Program-made: the position numbers and the translations under genes
In this document: piece by piece, positions 46,087 to 57,509 of the stretch
How the letters are laid out: every line of letters starts with the position of its first letter
Position numbering within the stretch: the stretch's first letter is position 1
Assembly (NCBI GenBank): GCA_002205965.3
Contig: NADL03000758.1
Span: 1,240,001 to 1,304,000 of the forward strand
DNA: 64,000 nt
Reading direction: 5' to 3'
Source: Kappaphycus alvarezii
Lineage: Eukaryota; Rhodophyta; Florideophyceae; Gigartinales; Solieriaceae
Notes under the pieces: generated by a model
The model's database searches: none
Seen by the model: the letters and a program-made list of their open reading frames with translations, nothing else
What the model was told of the DNA's origin: nothing

Positions 46087-46690
46087 CTAGTCTCTGTTGA
46101 TACCAGAGACATTAAGCAGCGACTGACACAGTTGACCATATCCGCAATGACCTAGACGTTCATGCCACGGCATCACCTTGCTACTCTTAGCCACTTTTGC
46201 TTCTCCTTTGCATACTTTCATCAATAGTTCATATTCTCCTTTGCATACTTTCATCAATAGTTCATACATACCATCTCTGTCTCTGTTCCAAACATTTTTA
46301 CTTCATCTGATGGTTTATGGATGAGCTCTACCCTTATCATGCCCTTCGTAGCATGTTTTTCGTCAAAGACAATCTTAAATTCGCGCTTTCGGTGTTGTGA
46401 CACAGATAATAGATTATAGAGGAGGTCTGGCACATATAGCACATCGTGAAGGGTAACATGTTTTCTTATACCATCTACTATGGTAAATATTTTCACTGTC
46501 CCACCCTTCCGATTACATGACTTCCTGTTTCCAACGATAACGCATCCATCACGCGAGTGAAGTTGCTGAAATTCTCTCGCTGGTTCGTCATATGGCTTGT
46601 TCCTCCTGAATCAAGAAACCACTTAATTGATTGACGCCTACCAGGCTTAGCTGCAAACTTATCGTGCACTTTAACCATCATCACAGTGCT
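46087..46690 (-). pseudogene. Copia protease and GAG-pre-integrase region
   Basis: WFLDSGGTSHMT is the protease DSG box at about 46600. LHDVLYVPDLLYNLLSVSQH follows, then WHERLGHCGYGQLCQSLL, the pre-integrase zinc region. A 33-bp tandem duplication at 46201-46266 repeats YELLMKVCKGE in the protein. Confidence 0.82.
46201..46266 (-). repeat. 33-bp tandem duplication inside the copia element
   Basis: Two perfect units, 46201-46233 and 46234-46266, each containing CATACTTTCATCAATAGTTC. The duplication keeps frame. Confidence 0.95.
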
Positions 46691-46839
46691 GCACTTACTT
46701 TTCTTCCTATCGTTAGCATCACTACTACTACAATCTTTGGCTATATGCCTTGTTTATAGCACATGAAAACGTTTATTTCTTTTTCCGATCTTCTCTATCA
46801 TTCTTACAGAATTGTTCCTTCTCTTCTAACAATTCTTCG

Positions 46840-47510
46840 ACATGTGCCCCGTCTTGCCACATGTATAACACTTCTTTACATATGTCATGTGGCGTGTCCC
46901 AATGCAGACTCATCCCATTCCCCATATTGGTTGATACGTGGCTCACGCTCTATCAATTTTGACATTGTCATATGAAAGTTACAGTCGGAACTCATTATAG
47001 TTTCTGCTGTTACATGAAATTCTCTGGGCAGTCATATCAACAAAGCCCTTTTCTTCTCAATCTAGATACGCTATGTCCTGTGTATTCAATTTCGCTGACT
47101 ACTCCAATATTCTATTTGAATATTCCAAGATATTTTCACTTTTGTTAAGCTAATATTCTGTAGCATTGTCAGCTTGCATCTACGGTGGCTTCTGAAGCCG
47201 CATGGACATAGTCTTCAATGTCGTCCACGCCTCTGCTGGACATCTGATCTTGCGTAAGCTGCTTTTGCAACTCTGACCAACCGAGGTCATAATGTATGCC
47301 AAAGCCAAATCACGTTGTTGGGCGTCACTGCTACTAATTACTGTCGACTCTTCTTCTCCGTCGACTATCCGGGACTCGGTTTCCCAAGGCTTTACTACAT
47401 ACTTCCAAATCCTTTTCCTTTCAGGATTACTTCCATGTCGTTAGACATTGAAAGTAGTTATCTGTAGACAGGGGAGTTACCCTGAACTTAAGCATTTCAT
47501 GTCTTCCGAC
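46840..47510 (-). pseudogene. Copia Gag with CCHC zinc knuckle
   Basis: A start MSEDMKC lies about 120 bases after the primer-binding site. Later pieces read QQRDLALAYIMTSVGQSCKS and PAEAWTTLKTM, then the knuckle CYTCGKTGHMSKNC (CX2CX4HX4C) at about 46838-46880. A second damaged knuckle end (HIAKDC) follows. Frames are broken. Confidence 0.75.
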
Positions 47511-47625
47511 ATTACTGTATAGAGAACAAAATCACTTACTCTGAACAACACCCAGTTGTTAACGAAGTCAAACACTTCGGATTTTTGTCTCTTAGGAATT
47601 AGTTGAAGTAGTCAGAACCAAAGAT

Positions 47626-47640
47626 CTGGGCCCATAACCA
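47626..47640 (-). promoter_or_regulatory. Half-tRNA primer-binding site (initiator Met anticodon arm)
   Basis: The plus strand reads CTGGGCCCATAACC, the sequence of a eukaryotic initiator-Met tRNA anticodon stem-loop, so the minus-strand transcript would pair with a cleaved tRNA half, as known for Drosophila copia. It directly abuts the upstream repeat end (CTTGCA on the minus strand). Confidence 0.8.
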
Positions 47641-47712
47641 TTGCAAGATGTTTTTAGTTTTACTTATTCCCTAGCGATCCAGGTCCTTAAGTACTGTTGT
47701 CATGCTATCGAC
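47641..47712 (-). repeat. Terminal repeat (end of the 5' LTR) of the copia element
   Basis: Matches 44439-44513. The rest of this LTR, if longer, would extend to higher coordinates but has no second copy in the window to show its edge. Confidence 0.8.
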
Positions 47713-49389
47713 CGTACTGCTGATGTGTGTTGTCCCAGCTATCTCCTATTACATATGACTCGGTGCGTTGTCATAGATCAAAAAGAATCAAAATTATAAC
47801 GCCTTATTCAAGTGACACTTCATCATGCGTATTAGTGATCACATCTCCGAATCTACTGATGTATTGTGGACAACAGCTCACCCTTGTTTGTGTCGTCTTC
47901 AGTCTCAACAGTTACCGTACTTACAGTAGTCCTAGTCTGCGATTGCTCTTAGCAGGAGAATTAAGTATACCAACCCATTCAAGTAAAACCTGAACATTCC
48001 CCCACTTGAAAAGGGGTAGGTGGTTATTTTGTTGTGAAGGATCAATGGTAGGTAGGGATGAGCTAGAAATTACGGAGACGAGGTCTGATTTGCATGGATA
48101 CTGATGTATCTTCCCCATTACTGTGTCTGCATACCTTTCTGGGGCGATTGTGGTTGTCTGGAAAACTATGGGATAGATCGGATATATCTTCCAAACGTAA
48201 ACCCAGACATTTCCCGTGATGTAACTTGAGAACGAAGGTTCTCTGGAACATACGTGCTGTGGCATTAGGAATGACTCAATACCTGTTCCAACAGACAACT
48301 GGTGTTCTGGATGAGTCTCGCCAGTAATTGGAGTTGATTCGCTGCTATGGTGAAAAGGCTGGGAGTGCTACAAATTTGAGTTCAAACCATGAGTCGGGAA
48401 CTGCAGTACAGTGTGCTTAATGGGCATTTCTGTCACTTATTCAGTAGCTGGTAGCCCGTTCAGCAAGTCGATTGAAGGTGACCATCAACGCGGCATGTCG
48501 TTAAAGGAGAGCAGCCCCCACTCTGTAGTACTAGTCCAATTGCTCGGCGGCTACCGATCGTGCCTTTTCTTTGATTATACATTTGACCGGTCCCGAGATT
48601 TTCAGCAGAAAAACAGGCAGCGTTTAAATGATTACCTTCTTCATAAGGTGACATCGAGCGTAGAATGGTTAAGCGCGCAAAGTGCTGGCATGATGTCATG
48701 TCTCAAAATCTGGCCCATTTGTTTCCCCTAGAAGAATCATGTGCAGACTCGGGCGGCCTGCGGAGTATTAACTTATAAAAATATCTTTTCGAGCGGTTGG
48801 CAATGGTTCGCAAATTTGTGGGGAGAATGCTCTGCCCTTCACCTGCGGCCTGAAATTGGAGGACGTGAAAGGGCAGCTGTTGACAACCAGCCCTTTATCA
48901 TAAAATGTTTATGATACATATGCAAGGGTCGGGCACGAATGCAATGGCTTTTGCGAACATCACTTATATCTCTTATTTATTTCGCTATTAATGCTGCATA
49001 AACCTCTTTAGGAAGTGAACACTCTCCTAAGATTAAAAAGGCCCCCGGCTATAGTCTGAAATATAAAAAAAACAGAAGTTTAACGTGAGAAGGGTACATT
49101 GCCGCCTACGTGTCTTGCAAGGATTGCAAAACGCATTGCTCTGTTGTTAAATGAAAAGTGTCGGTGTCCTTTGTGAAGCAGAAGACTGCTGCATAGATTT
49201 TCGAGGGCTAAAGTGCGCACAGTATGATCTGTTGTGTGAAAAGTAGAGCCAAGAGTGGTTCAGTATTGCCTGTGAAACTGTACCCGCAAGTGGACAATGA
49301 TAGAGGGTGACTCGACATTTGGCATTGAAATAAGATGAATTCTGGTCAGGCAGGGTGGGCAGGTAAATTGTAATACTGTATATACCGTA

Positions 49390-49431
49390 GGGGGGATTTT
49401 TGGGTTATTTTAATGCATGGAAGATGTGGTC
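49390..49431 (+). repeat. Dispersed repeat copy, near-identical to 13073
   Basis: A G run is followed by ATTTTTGGGTTATTTTAATG, then CATGGAAGATGTGG. Flanking bases on both sides differ from the copy at 13073-13113. Confidence 0.8.
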
Positions 49432-50400
49432 GGTTATGTCCACGAGGCTAATACGTTATGCGGGATAAGTCCTCGCTGATGGGTAACACTACAGTGGCCT
49501 ACTAAAAGACCTTGCTTACAGGGCCGGCTCAATGCCGGCGAGCAGGCATGCCGCGTTGCACATAACTGGGCATAGTGAAGAGAGTCTTTCTTCGTTGCTT
49601 TGTTGATTACATTTTGTGGTGCATGCAACACTGTACCATGTTTTTCAATGTACAGTACAGTACAGTGCAGTGCAGTGTACTGATTTCTCTGGGTATTTTT
49701 CGACATACTGTGAAGAGTTTGAGTATTAGCTGAAAATCTGGGTCAGTAACACAAAATCAGAAAAATGTTTTAAGTGGATACGGAACGAAACGTGAGAATG
49801 TGCTAGCGAAAAATTTTATGGCCATGGCGATACCTGGACCGTTGCATGCAACGCAGATTACAAGAGCAGAGAAAGGTGACAAAGTCGTGAAATGTATGTA
49901 ATGTTTGTTTGAAGAACTACATCGTGGAGTCTAAGTTTGAGGGCATAATATTCGGCACTGTGTTGTGGGACAAATTATAGTACACAGAGATGGCCATTAG
50001 TAAGGGAAGGATATTTGCACAGATTGATTTTTCTGAAGTTTTTCAGATGCGCACACAGTTGAGTTCCACGCGGTGTGTGCAAAGGACACTTTTCCTCAGA
50101 GTTTGGTGTTGTAACATTTGGATGCTATAAGAAGAGAGTTTGAAGGGAATTACTATGCCGGAAAAGATTCGCAATTTAAGGACTTAAGCTTTTATTGTAG
50201 TAGGGCTTAAGATATGATCCTGTGATTTTTATTCAGGAAAGACTCAGGCGCCTGTGTATGCCTTTTAAATTTAGTCAAATGCATTTATTTCCGTGTGGGA
50301 TGAAGTATGAAATTCGATCGGGAAAGTCGGGGGGCGTGCATTTGACAGCTTTCATTTCTAAATCAATTGGCTTATCGATTGAGTGACTGCAGAATAATTC

Positions 50401-50457
50401 AAGCAATGTGTAACCAGCCAGGTTACACACTGCTTGAACCTGCAAGGTTACACATTG
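50401..50457 (+). repeat. Hairpin built on GGTTACAC
   Basis: AAGCAATGTGTAACC, a five-base loop AGCCA, then GGTTACACACTGCTT form 15-bp arms with one mismatch. A third arm, GGTTACACATTG at 50446-50457, pairs with the first arm without mismatch, so two alternative stems are possible. Confidence 0.75.
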
Positions 50458-51054
50458 TGAGTGTCGTTTACACGCTTTACTTCACAATAATTGTGCAAAG
50501 GTGCAAATGTCTGCAGTGGAATGCGGACCTGAAAGAGAAAGAGTTGTGGCCAGGGTAGCACGTGCGATAGAAAGTTATATTTTTTATTCAATAGTTTGTG
50601 ACGTTCCTTGTACATAAATAAAGAAAAAGTGCAAAGGTTGGGAAAGGTTATAAATTTTAAAGCCAAGTTTGCTTTGTTCAATTAAACCTTTGAACCTTTT
50701 CATCTGGTGAACCAACAAAACGAGATGGCAATCATGGTATTTCCGCTACACTTTGGTTCTCGCCTTACCCCGGGCAAACGGGAAACGGGTAAATGGTACA
50801 ACACCAAGCGCAGCAAGCATCGATATTGGTATTACAGTTTACTGATTGAACTTGGAAGTTTAGTTTTGGAGTGGTCTATTGGTGAACGCCCTCTGTATCG
50901 CTCAATGCCTGCTTGAGTGCAGTACAAGGATAGAAAAGAGACAAATTACTTCTGAGATATGATACTGTACTGAGTCCCGTTCGTAGACTCACTGTTCACT
51001 GTACAGAAATGCAACAGTATAAGGGAGAGATTTTTGAGTAATTTATTATTTTGA

Positions 51055-51097
51055 AAGGGGGAAATGTTGGATGGTTTAATATTTGAAAGATATGGTC
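51055..51097 (+). repeat. Dispersed repeat copy, diverged
   Basis: GGGGGAAATGTTGGATGGTT, then TAATATTTGAAAGATATGG. A still weaker copy seems to precede it at 51021-51056 (AGAGATTTTTGAGTAATTT). Confidence 0.55.
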
Positions 51098-52370
51098 GAT
51101 TGTGAACCGGAATATTTTGAAAGTAATGTCATTTTCGGAAGTGAGGCCAAATGTTCCATTTGGGATTGAGGTGAGTGGGTGTTACAATGCTGCACTGCGC
51201 TACATGGACGCAAGTAGAGAAATAATGAGTAAAAATTAACAAAATATATTGTACGGTTGGGTGCACCCACCCAGTAGAAATTAATTAGTTTTTATTACCT
51301 CTGAAATTGCAACTTGCAGCAAAATAAAAAATTTGAATACGATAGAAATAATCGAATTATAATTGCGCTATTCGTACCTTATTTTTGTGGCCTCTAAAAT
51401 CATGATGTTGTGAGGTGCAGGATAAATTTGTGCTATATTGTACTGTAAAGTACCTTACTGTCATGAAAACCCAGCAGAAAAGTAAGAACCCTTTTGGAGG
51501 GATGATGTACAGTACAGTAGAGTATGCGATGTACAATAGCGCAATCTTTTTTTGTGGCTACAATGTGCCAGCGCGCAGCACAGGTTTACCCCGCATGCAC
51601 TCCTGTCGACAAATATTGGATTGTACAGTACTGTACTGCAAAACCGCACTCCACAAGCGGGCACTTCAATATACAGTATTTTACAGTGCTCAACGAAAAT
51701 TCTACATTTGATGAAATTAAATTAATTGGGCGCTACGATTACTGAGACAGCTGTCCTTGTCGCGTGGAACTCAAAACAGCCGCAAATTGATTAGGTTCCA
51801 GCGCAGACAAAAAAGTATTGTCTCGGTTCAGACATGGAAACATTCACGAGAGTATCAGTAAAGACTACTGCATGAGTGTTCAACTGGCAAGCCACGGAAA
51901 AATTGGCGTTGCTTTGACCAATTTCAAGGTTTTAAAAATATCCAAATATTACAGTACGTTCTACCTTGCGGTACATGAGCCTAGAGTACTTTACAGCAGC
52001 TAGCTGTACAGTACATGACTGTGAAGTACGGCACAGCGAGTACGCTAATGGTAATAATTGGAAAAACAATCAAACTTTTGGCAAAAGTCATAAAAGTTTA
52101 TTTTGTCATATCACAGGCGCTGATTCAGTCTTGATTATGCAAAAATATTTCCGCGGAGCTTCCCTCTGACAAAATATTTCTGGCACTGTACTGTGCTGTA
52201 AAGTATAGGAACGATACCGAAGTGATGCAAAAAGCTCCTTAGAGTGAATCAATCAAGCAAAGCTGTACAGTACGGTACTGTACGGCTTGCCACCGCAACC
52301 GTGTACAGTACTGTAGCACCTTTGATCCCACCGCTGTATCGAGTATATTTGTCAGAACGGGAGGTCAAAT

Positions 52371-52434
52371 GGTTACACGCGCCAAGGTTACACCCTCAAT
52401 GGTTACACACATCACCACTCATATTCGTGTAACC
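52371..52434 (+). promoter_or_regulatory. Phased GGTTACAC array upstream of ferritin
   Basis: GGTTACAC starts at 52371, 52386 and 52401, exactly 15 bases apart, and its reverse complement GTGTAACC lies at 52427-52434. The array ends about 180 bases before the ferritin start codon. Role as a cis-element is inference; the same octamer forms the hairpin at 50401. Confidence 0.5.
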
Positions 52435-52611
52435 ACTCGAAATCTCTGCTCTTCCACATCCGTCGATGTCCACATCAACCTGCCACCACCATTCATAAGG
52501 CGCAAACATTCCTCTTTACCATCCCATCCGCATCGCATTGCACCCCACACTTCCTTCGATCGCACCTTACTCGGCCACCCCAACTCGGCATCCTCTCATC
52601 AAAAACCAACT

Positions 52612-53358
52612 ATGACTGCTTTCGTCGCCCCACCCTGATTCCCATCCGACGCCCCTCGGTCTCACTGTCCAAACCACGTTCCCTCCCGACCCCCACATCC
52701 GCCCGCCGCCCTGTCCGGGCACTCATGGCAGGCAACACGGCATCTATCGACTTTGGAAACGTCGACATTCAGGGCGCTGGTGAGAGTCTCGCAGGTCTTG
52801 TTTTCACCCCGGAGGGTGACATCGCCATCAAGACTCGTTGTGACGTCGGCTACACTCAGGAGCAAGAGGCTGCCATCAATCGTCATATCAACGTAGAGTA
52901 CACAGCTTCTTATGCTTACCATGCCATCTGGGCATATTTTGATAAGGATACTGTCGCACTGCCAGGTTTTGCCAAGTTTTTCAAGGACAGAGCGACGAAG
53001 AGAGGGAACATGCCGAGGAGTTTATGAAGTTTCAGAACAAAAGGGGGGATCTGTAGAGTTGCAACCAATTGCAGTCCCCGAGATGAAATTCACCATGGAC
53101 GACGGCACCAGTGACGCAGTCTATGCCATGGATCTGCACCTGCAGCTTGAAAAGTTTGTTTACTTGAAACTGAAGGAGCTGCACCAGGTCGCAGAGTCTG
53201 TTAATGATCCCCAGATGCAGGATTTTGTTGAAGATTATCTCGGTCATCAGGTTGATGCCATCAAGACTGCCGCCGACTACGTCGCCCAGCTCAAGCGCGT
53301 AGGAACTCCGCATGGTGTCTACCACATTGACCTCACTTTGCGCGATGAAAACAAATAA
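52612..53358 (+). CDS. Plastid-targeted ferritin, frame-broken by one-base indels
   Basis: Ferritin oxidises and stores iron in a 24-subunit shell; plant and algal forms work in the plastid. Blocks: [20 protein letters not shown] (ferroxidase Glu in NVEY), [25 protein letters not shown] (ferroxidase Glu and His of EREH), [18 protein letters not shown] (further Glu), and [20 protein letters not shown], ending [13 protein letters not shown]. The start MTAFVAP with a Ser/Arg/Pro-rich leader up to [10 protein letters not shown] is a plastid transit peptide. Three frame changes occur, at about 52635 (C run), 52996 and 53046 (G run); each is explained by one missing base. Length otherwise fits plant-type ferritin. 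A phased GGTTACAC array lies upstream. Confidence 0.92.
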
Positions 53359-54016
53359 ACTCTCAATTCAACCTCAGCATACTGGTTCCCAAGACCGCGG
53401 TTGGCAACAGTGGCATCTAACGATCTGCGAAAATTCGTTCAAAAGGGGTGCACGGGTCTTTGAGTGGTTACCTGGTTGTGTAAAGTTTTGCGATTGCTGT
53501 GGCTCTGACTATGTGCTGCAAGCCAGTGACTATCGCAGTGATGACGGATTTTACTTGCCTGCTCGTATCTGGCTGTTTTCAAATCTTTGGACCCCTCCCT
53601 TATGTTCCCATTGCGTCCTGTTCGAATTACACCTTAGTAAAAATAGGAGAACGGATAAGCGAGGACAAAATATAGCCTCATGCGGATATCTACGTATATA
53701 TCTGGTAACTAGGATACCGGGATTTAGTGCCTTGCCGAATTCAGCGATTACGGATTAGTCAATGATTGCAGAGTAAGCTGAGATTATTTCGCGGACGGCA
53801 GTCCAGATGGAACACTTCCTTGGGATAAGTAGCCTCCTCTCACACCACCTCGTATCGTAAAGCCGCTTCCCAAAATACGGCGATAGGACTTACCCTAGCT
53901 TGCTGTGTTGTCACGTTGTACTCAGCGTTTTGATGACGAGTGCGCTTGCCGCGACGAGGGTATTTGTGGTAGGAGGAACGGCCGTAAAAGACTACATTCC
54001 AGAGCTAGCAGGCTAT
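53359..54016. other. Convergent intergenic stretch between ferritin and the phosphatase
   Basis: Ferritin and the next gene point towards each other, so this holds both 3' ends. Nothing else is recognised. Confidence 0.5.
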
Positions 54017-54929
54017 TCACAAAAAGTATTCGGGCGGAGGTCGTTTCGAAGTGGCGGCGTTGGATCCCTGAGGGGCTGCACTGAACACCTTAAGCGAACG
54101 GTTCAGCTTTTCATCCAGGGTAAGAATCGCAGCAACGTTTCCACAACGGTAGCAATAGTTGGGGCCGACCAGACAGTGACTAAAGTGTCATCAAACATGT
54201 TCTTGTAACCTTCCATCACGAGTTGATGTGCCCTCGCAATGAGTTCAAGGCCGTTGACGTGGTTGAACTGGGCAACGGTATCGGCTCCAAATAGAAAGCC
54301 GCGCCTCGGGGTGAAAAGGCCCAGCCCTTGACATCCTCCGGGTCACTCCATAGCAAATCACACATGGCTCCATCATGCGGGACCTCCTGCTTTCTGTCAA
54401 TAGATCGTATCTGATCCAACGCACGTATACTCGAGTGATAAACCACCATGAACACAAAAGGCTCGATCGTCGATAAGTGCCCCAGGCTAAAAAATCAAAG
54501 ACCTCAGTGCAATAGCGCCATACGTTTGCGTTACCATACTTGCGCATGCATTCATCAAAAACCGTAGACTTGGGTAATTTGTCTACTTTCGTGATTGCCT
54601 CGAATGAGGGTAACCTTGTCTGGCCATCGTACCTTTAGTGTAAGCAGAGCAGAAAAGTCTCAACGGAATTGAAGCCGCGGTCGACAAAATCGCCCATGAA
54701 AAGGTATTGAATATCGGGGATGGGCCTCCATTGTTTAAAAGCTCAAGAAGATCGTAAAACTGGCCGTGAATATCGCCTGCTATTGTGACAGGGTGGAAAT
54801 GGGCTGGACGTTGCTCTCTTCGACAAGAAGTTCACGGGCCTTGTCGCAAAGTGTCTTGACTTCGACCTCGTTGAGATACTCGCAGCGTTTCAATTGTTCA
54901 ATCCATGTGTCGAGTTCCGCTGTTGTCAT
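54017..54929 (-). CDS. PPP4C: Serine/threonine phosphatase catalytic subunit, PP4 type
   Basis: A PP2A-family metallophosphatase catalytic subunit; PP4 acts in DNA-damage signalling, centrosome or nuclear functions elsewhere. Minus-strand blocks: [51 protein letters not shown] (metal site GDxHG), [14 protein letters not shown] (GDxVDRG), [18 protein letters not shown] (GNHE), [39 protein letters not shown] then [46 protein letters not shown], and the C-terminal EYFL that is methylated in this family. [10 protein letters not shown] and the WRYCTE run favour PP4 over PP2A; the C-terminal KVFSAAPQG is closer to PP6, so PP6 is the alternative. Five or so one-base frame changes break it. Confidence 0.88.
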
Positions 54930-55718
54930 GACGCGGTGGGAAGGGAGGGATAGTGGAACGACGGGGGCGGTTGGATGAGATCAGGCTCACGGATGTGGAA
55001 GGAGCCCGGAGTGGGTTTGATTTGGGATGAGTATGTGGGGTGCAGATGGTTGGAGATATAGTGGCGTTGGTAGATTGCTTGTGTGGTTGAAATGCTAATA
55101 TGGGTGAACTGAGAGAAGTTATGGTTGCGGATGCGCCGCAGTTGGAAGCGGCGAAGGTCACGAAAGTACCACGGCGTCTTATTACCGTGGACGAATTGTG
55201 GCCCTTCCGTGCATATATTTTACACTGTGTCAAATTATCGAGTGAAATAGACCTTTTTATTCACTTGATGCTGCATTTTGCGACTTCCCCTAGGCCTCGA
55301 AAGGTTTCGCACGGTACAGTTCCTCTCGCTGATGCCATTGATTCCATAAATATCCACTCGTTTACTATACTGTACAGTACAGTATATTACAGAACAGTAC
55401 AGTTATTGTATGTAACTCGTATCTGTATTCTGTGCACTCTTTATTACGGCAATGTACTACCTCTACTGTAAGTACAATAAAAATAATTACAGTTCAGACA
55501 CAAGAAACCACTGCACAGTTTTGCTACCTTTTCACGCCGAACTCCTTGGTAATTGCAACACTCTTTTGATATTTCCATAAATCCGCTCAGTTCCCCTTGC
55601 ATGAGTCGATTTTTGTGACAGAAATCATACCCACTGCGCACCTTACCCCCGGAAACCGCAACGTATTCTCCAACCATTCCGGGCGACCGCTTTCCCCCCA
55701 TCTTGCGACTGATCCACG
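54930..55718. other. Divergent promoter region between PP4 and SF3B2
   Basis: The two genes start away from each other from this stretch. TACTGTACAGTA-type motifs cluster at 55365-55402. No gene is recognised inside. Confidence 0.55.
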
Positions 55719-57373
55719 ATGTCTTCTACTGACCCTCTAAAGGCTGCCAAGGCCGCGGCCTTCGCCTCGCTAGACCTGTCTTCTCCATCTCAATCCCCAA
55801 CACAGTCTCCATCAACCACCGCCGCACCTTCCAAACAAAGCCCCCGCCACCCCAGCAAACTAACTTCTGTCCAAGATCAGTCGCCGTCCACTTCTCCATC
55901 GCCTGTAATCCCCACCCTGTGGATTACACCACCCCTTCCACAGAGTCCCTTTTACAATCCGCCACCCTGCCCCTGATCTTCATTCCCATTTTGCTCAAGT
56001 CCTCCGTCACTTCAACCCTGAAAAAAACCCAACACCCCCTACCTCCCCCTTCAGCTTCCCCCGCAGCGACTAAATCCCTGAGCAAAACCATAATGACTCT
56101 GACCCACTGCAAACCGCTCCTCCACTCCCGACCCAGCCCATCGCTCCCCCTCCCCACCGTCATCCCCCAAACTCTCACGCAAGCAACGTAAGGATCATCA
56201 ACGCAATCTAATTTCTCAACTCAAATCCCTTACCCGATCTCCTGAGGTCGTCGATCTTTGGGATGTTACCGCCGCCGACCCCATTTTCCTGGTGCATCTC
56301 AAATCCCTTCCCAACTCCGTTCGAGTTCCCGATAATTGGCGCCAAAAGCGTAAGTATCTTCAAGGAAAGCGAGGTATGGAAAAAAAGCCATTCAAACTCC
56401 CTGCCTACATTGCGGATACTGGTGTAGGTGCATTGCGTGATGCTCAAATCGAGGCAGACGACAAGAAGACTTTGAAACAAAAGCAACGTGAGAAAATGAG
56501 GGCCAAGACTGGTAAGGGTGTCGAGATTGATACAGGTCGCTTGCATGATGCGTTTTTTAAGTATCAAACAAAGCCAAGATTGACAACACATGGTGATGTG
56601 TATTACGAACTGAGAATTAGAGGTGGATGCAAGTGGATTTGTACCGGGAGTGGTGGGAGATGAACTGAGGGCAGCGTTGGGAATGAAGGAAAATGGGCCA
56701 CCGCCGTGGTTGGTCAACATGCAGCGGTACGGGCCACCGCCTGGATACCCAGGTTTGAAAGTACCAGGGGTGAACTGCGGATTCCAAGGGGTGCCAGATT
56801 TGGGTATCACGCTGGTGGATGGGGGAAACCGCCCGTGGATGAAAATGGGCGACCGATTTACGGCGATGTGTTTGGAGAAGGATTGAAGTTTGGGGGAGAG
56901 ATGGTAGATTTGAATGGTCGGACAAGATGAAAGGTTGGTTTTGGGGACAAGTGGAAGAGGAAGAGGATGTGGACGAAGGTATTCGTTTAAATGTTGAGGA
57001 CGCTGAGAAGGAGAGGAGAGAAGAGGAGAAAGAAGAGGGGGAAGAGGAGGTTTACAAAGTAAGGATGCGGAGGAGGAAAGGTTGTTTGAGGCAGGTAGAA
57101 ATAATGGAGGGGATGGTAGTGGTGTCCGAGGGGGTGCCAAGCGGGCAGCTGTATCGGGTGTTAGAGCAACGCGAGATGACGGTGGGAAGAAACGAGATGA
57201 TGGGATCATCGCATGTGTACGACGTTGGGGAGGGATACATCGAGAAAGGAGGAACTACACGGGAAACTGGAGAAGGGGAGCTAGCGGGCGGGAGACATGG
57301 AGAAAAAAGGAGGCGAGATGAAGCAGTGAACGGTAGTGGAAGGCAGAAGCGGCAGAAAGAGTTTAAGTTCTAG
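55719..57373 (+). CDS. SF3B2: Splicing factor 3B subunit 2 (SAP145 / Cus1), frame-broken
   Basis: SF3B2 is part of the U2 snRNP SF3b complex and binds SF3B4 near the branch site. Blocks: start MSSTDPLKAAKAAAFASLDL with a Ser/Pro-rich region, RKDHQRNLISQLKSLTRSPE, VVDLWDVTAADP, VRVPDNWRQKRKYLQGKRGM, LHDAFFKYQTKPRLTTHGDV (DUF382 region), GDELRAALGM, PPPWLVNMQRYGPPPGYPGL (PSP proline-rich motif), FGYHAGGWGKPPVDENGRPI, an acidic stretch, QLYRVLEQREMTVGRNEMMG, and the hallmark C-terminus KEFKF. It is shorter than the human protein, lacking the SAP-containing N-terminus. At least four frame changes lie between blocks. Confidence 0.92.
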
Positions 57374-57509
57374 TCGGGAAGATGGATGAGCCTAACGGGA
57401 ATGGAGGCATCGGCACAAGACGAGGTTAATTGACGACAAGAGGATGTGATGTATAAACAATGTGACGATAGAAGTGAAATGTGCAGTGCTTTCTGTGGTA
57501 ATGAGAAAA

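Larger units (their letters stand above)
44438..47713 (-). mobile_element. Ty1/copia retrotransposon with RT cut off at the LTR
   Basis: Minus-strand domains run gag with zinc knuckle, aspartic protease, GAG-pre-integrase, integrase and the first part of RT, the Ty1/copia order. A 75-bp sequence is repeated at both ends (44439-44513 and 47641-47712), and a half-tRNA primer-binding site sits next to the upstream copy. The RT stops after its first Asp block and runs straight into the downstream repeat, so the remainder of RT, RNase H and probably part of the LTR are deleted. Confidence 0.85.
47713..52368. other. Intergenic DNA with palindromic and dispersed repeats, no gene recognised
   Basis: Frames here are short or match nothing. 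TACTGTACAGTA-type clusters lie at 49649-49681, 51507-51520, 51621-51639 and 52262-52315. Two dispersed repeat copies and one hairpin are listed separately. Confidence 0.55.

Noticed and set aside
47921-48298. Minus-strand 125-residue frame beyond the copia element
   Set aside because: Tested as copia LTR or host coding sequence; no motif supports either.
48411-48731. Plus-strand 106-residue frame
   Set aside because: No recognisable motif or neighbour evidence.
53312-53758. Plus-strand 148-residue frame after ferritin
   Set aside because: It overlaps the ferritin end in another frame and shows no family resemblance beyond it; probably 3' untranslated sequence.
56208-57209. 333-residue minus-strand frame, the longest in the window
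   Set aside because: It lies antisense to SF3B2, is Pro/Ser-rich because of that gene's composition, and matches nothing, while the plus strand has clear SF3B2 blocks.
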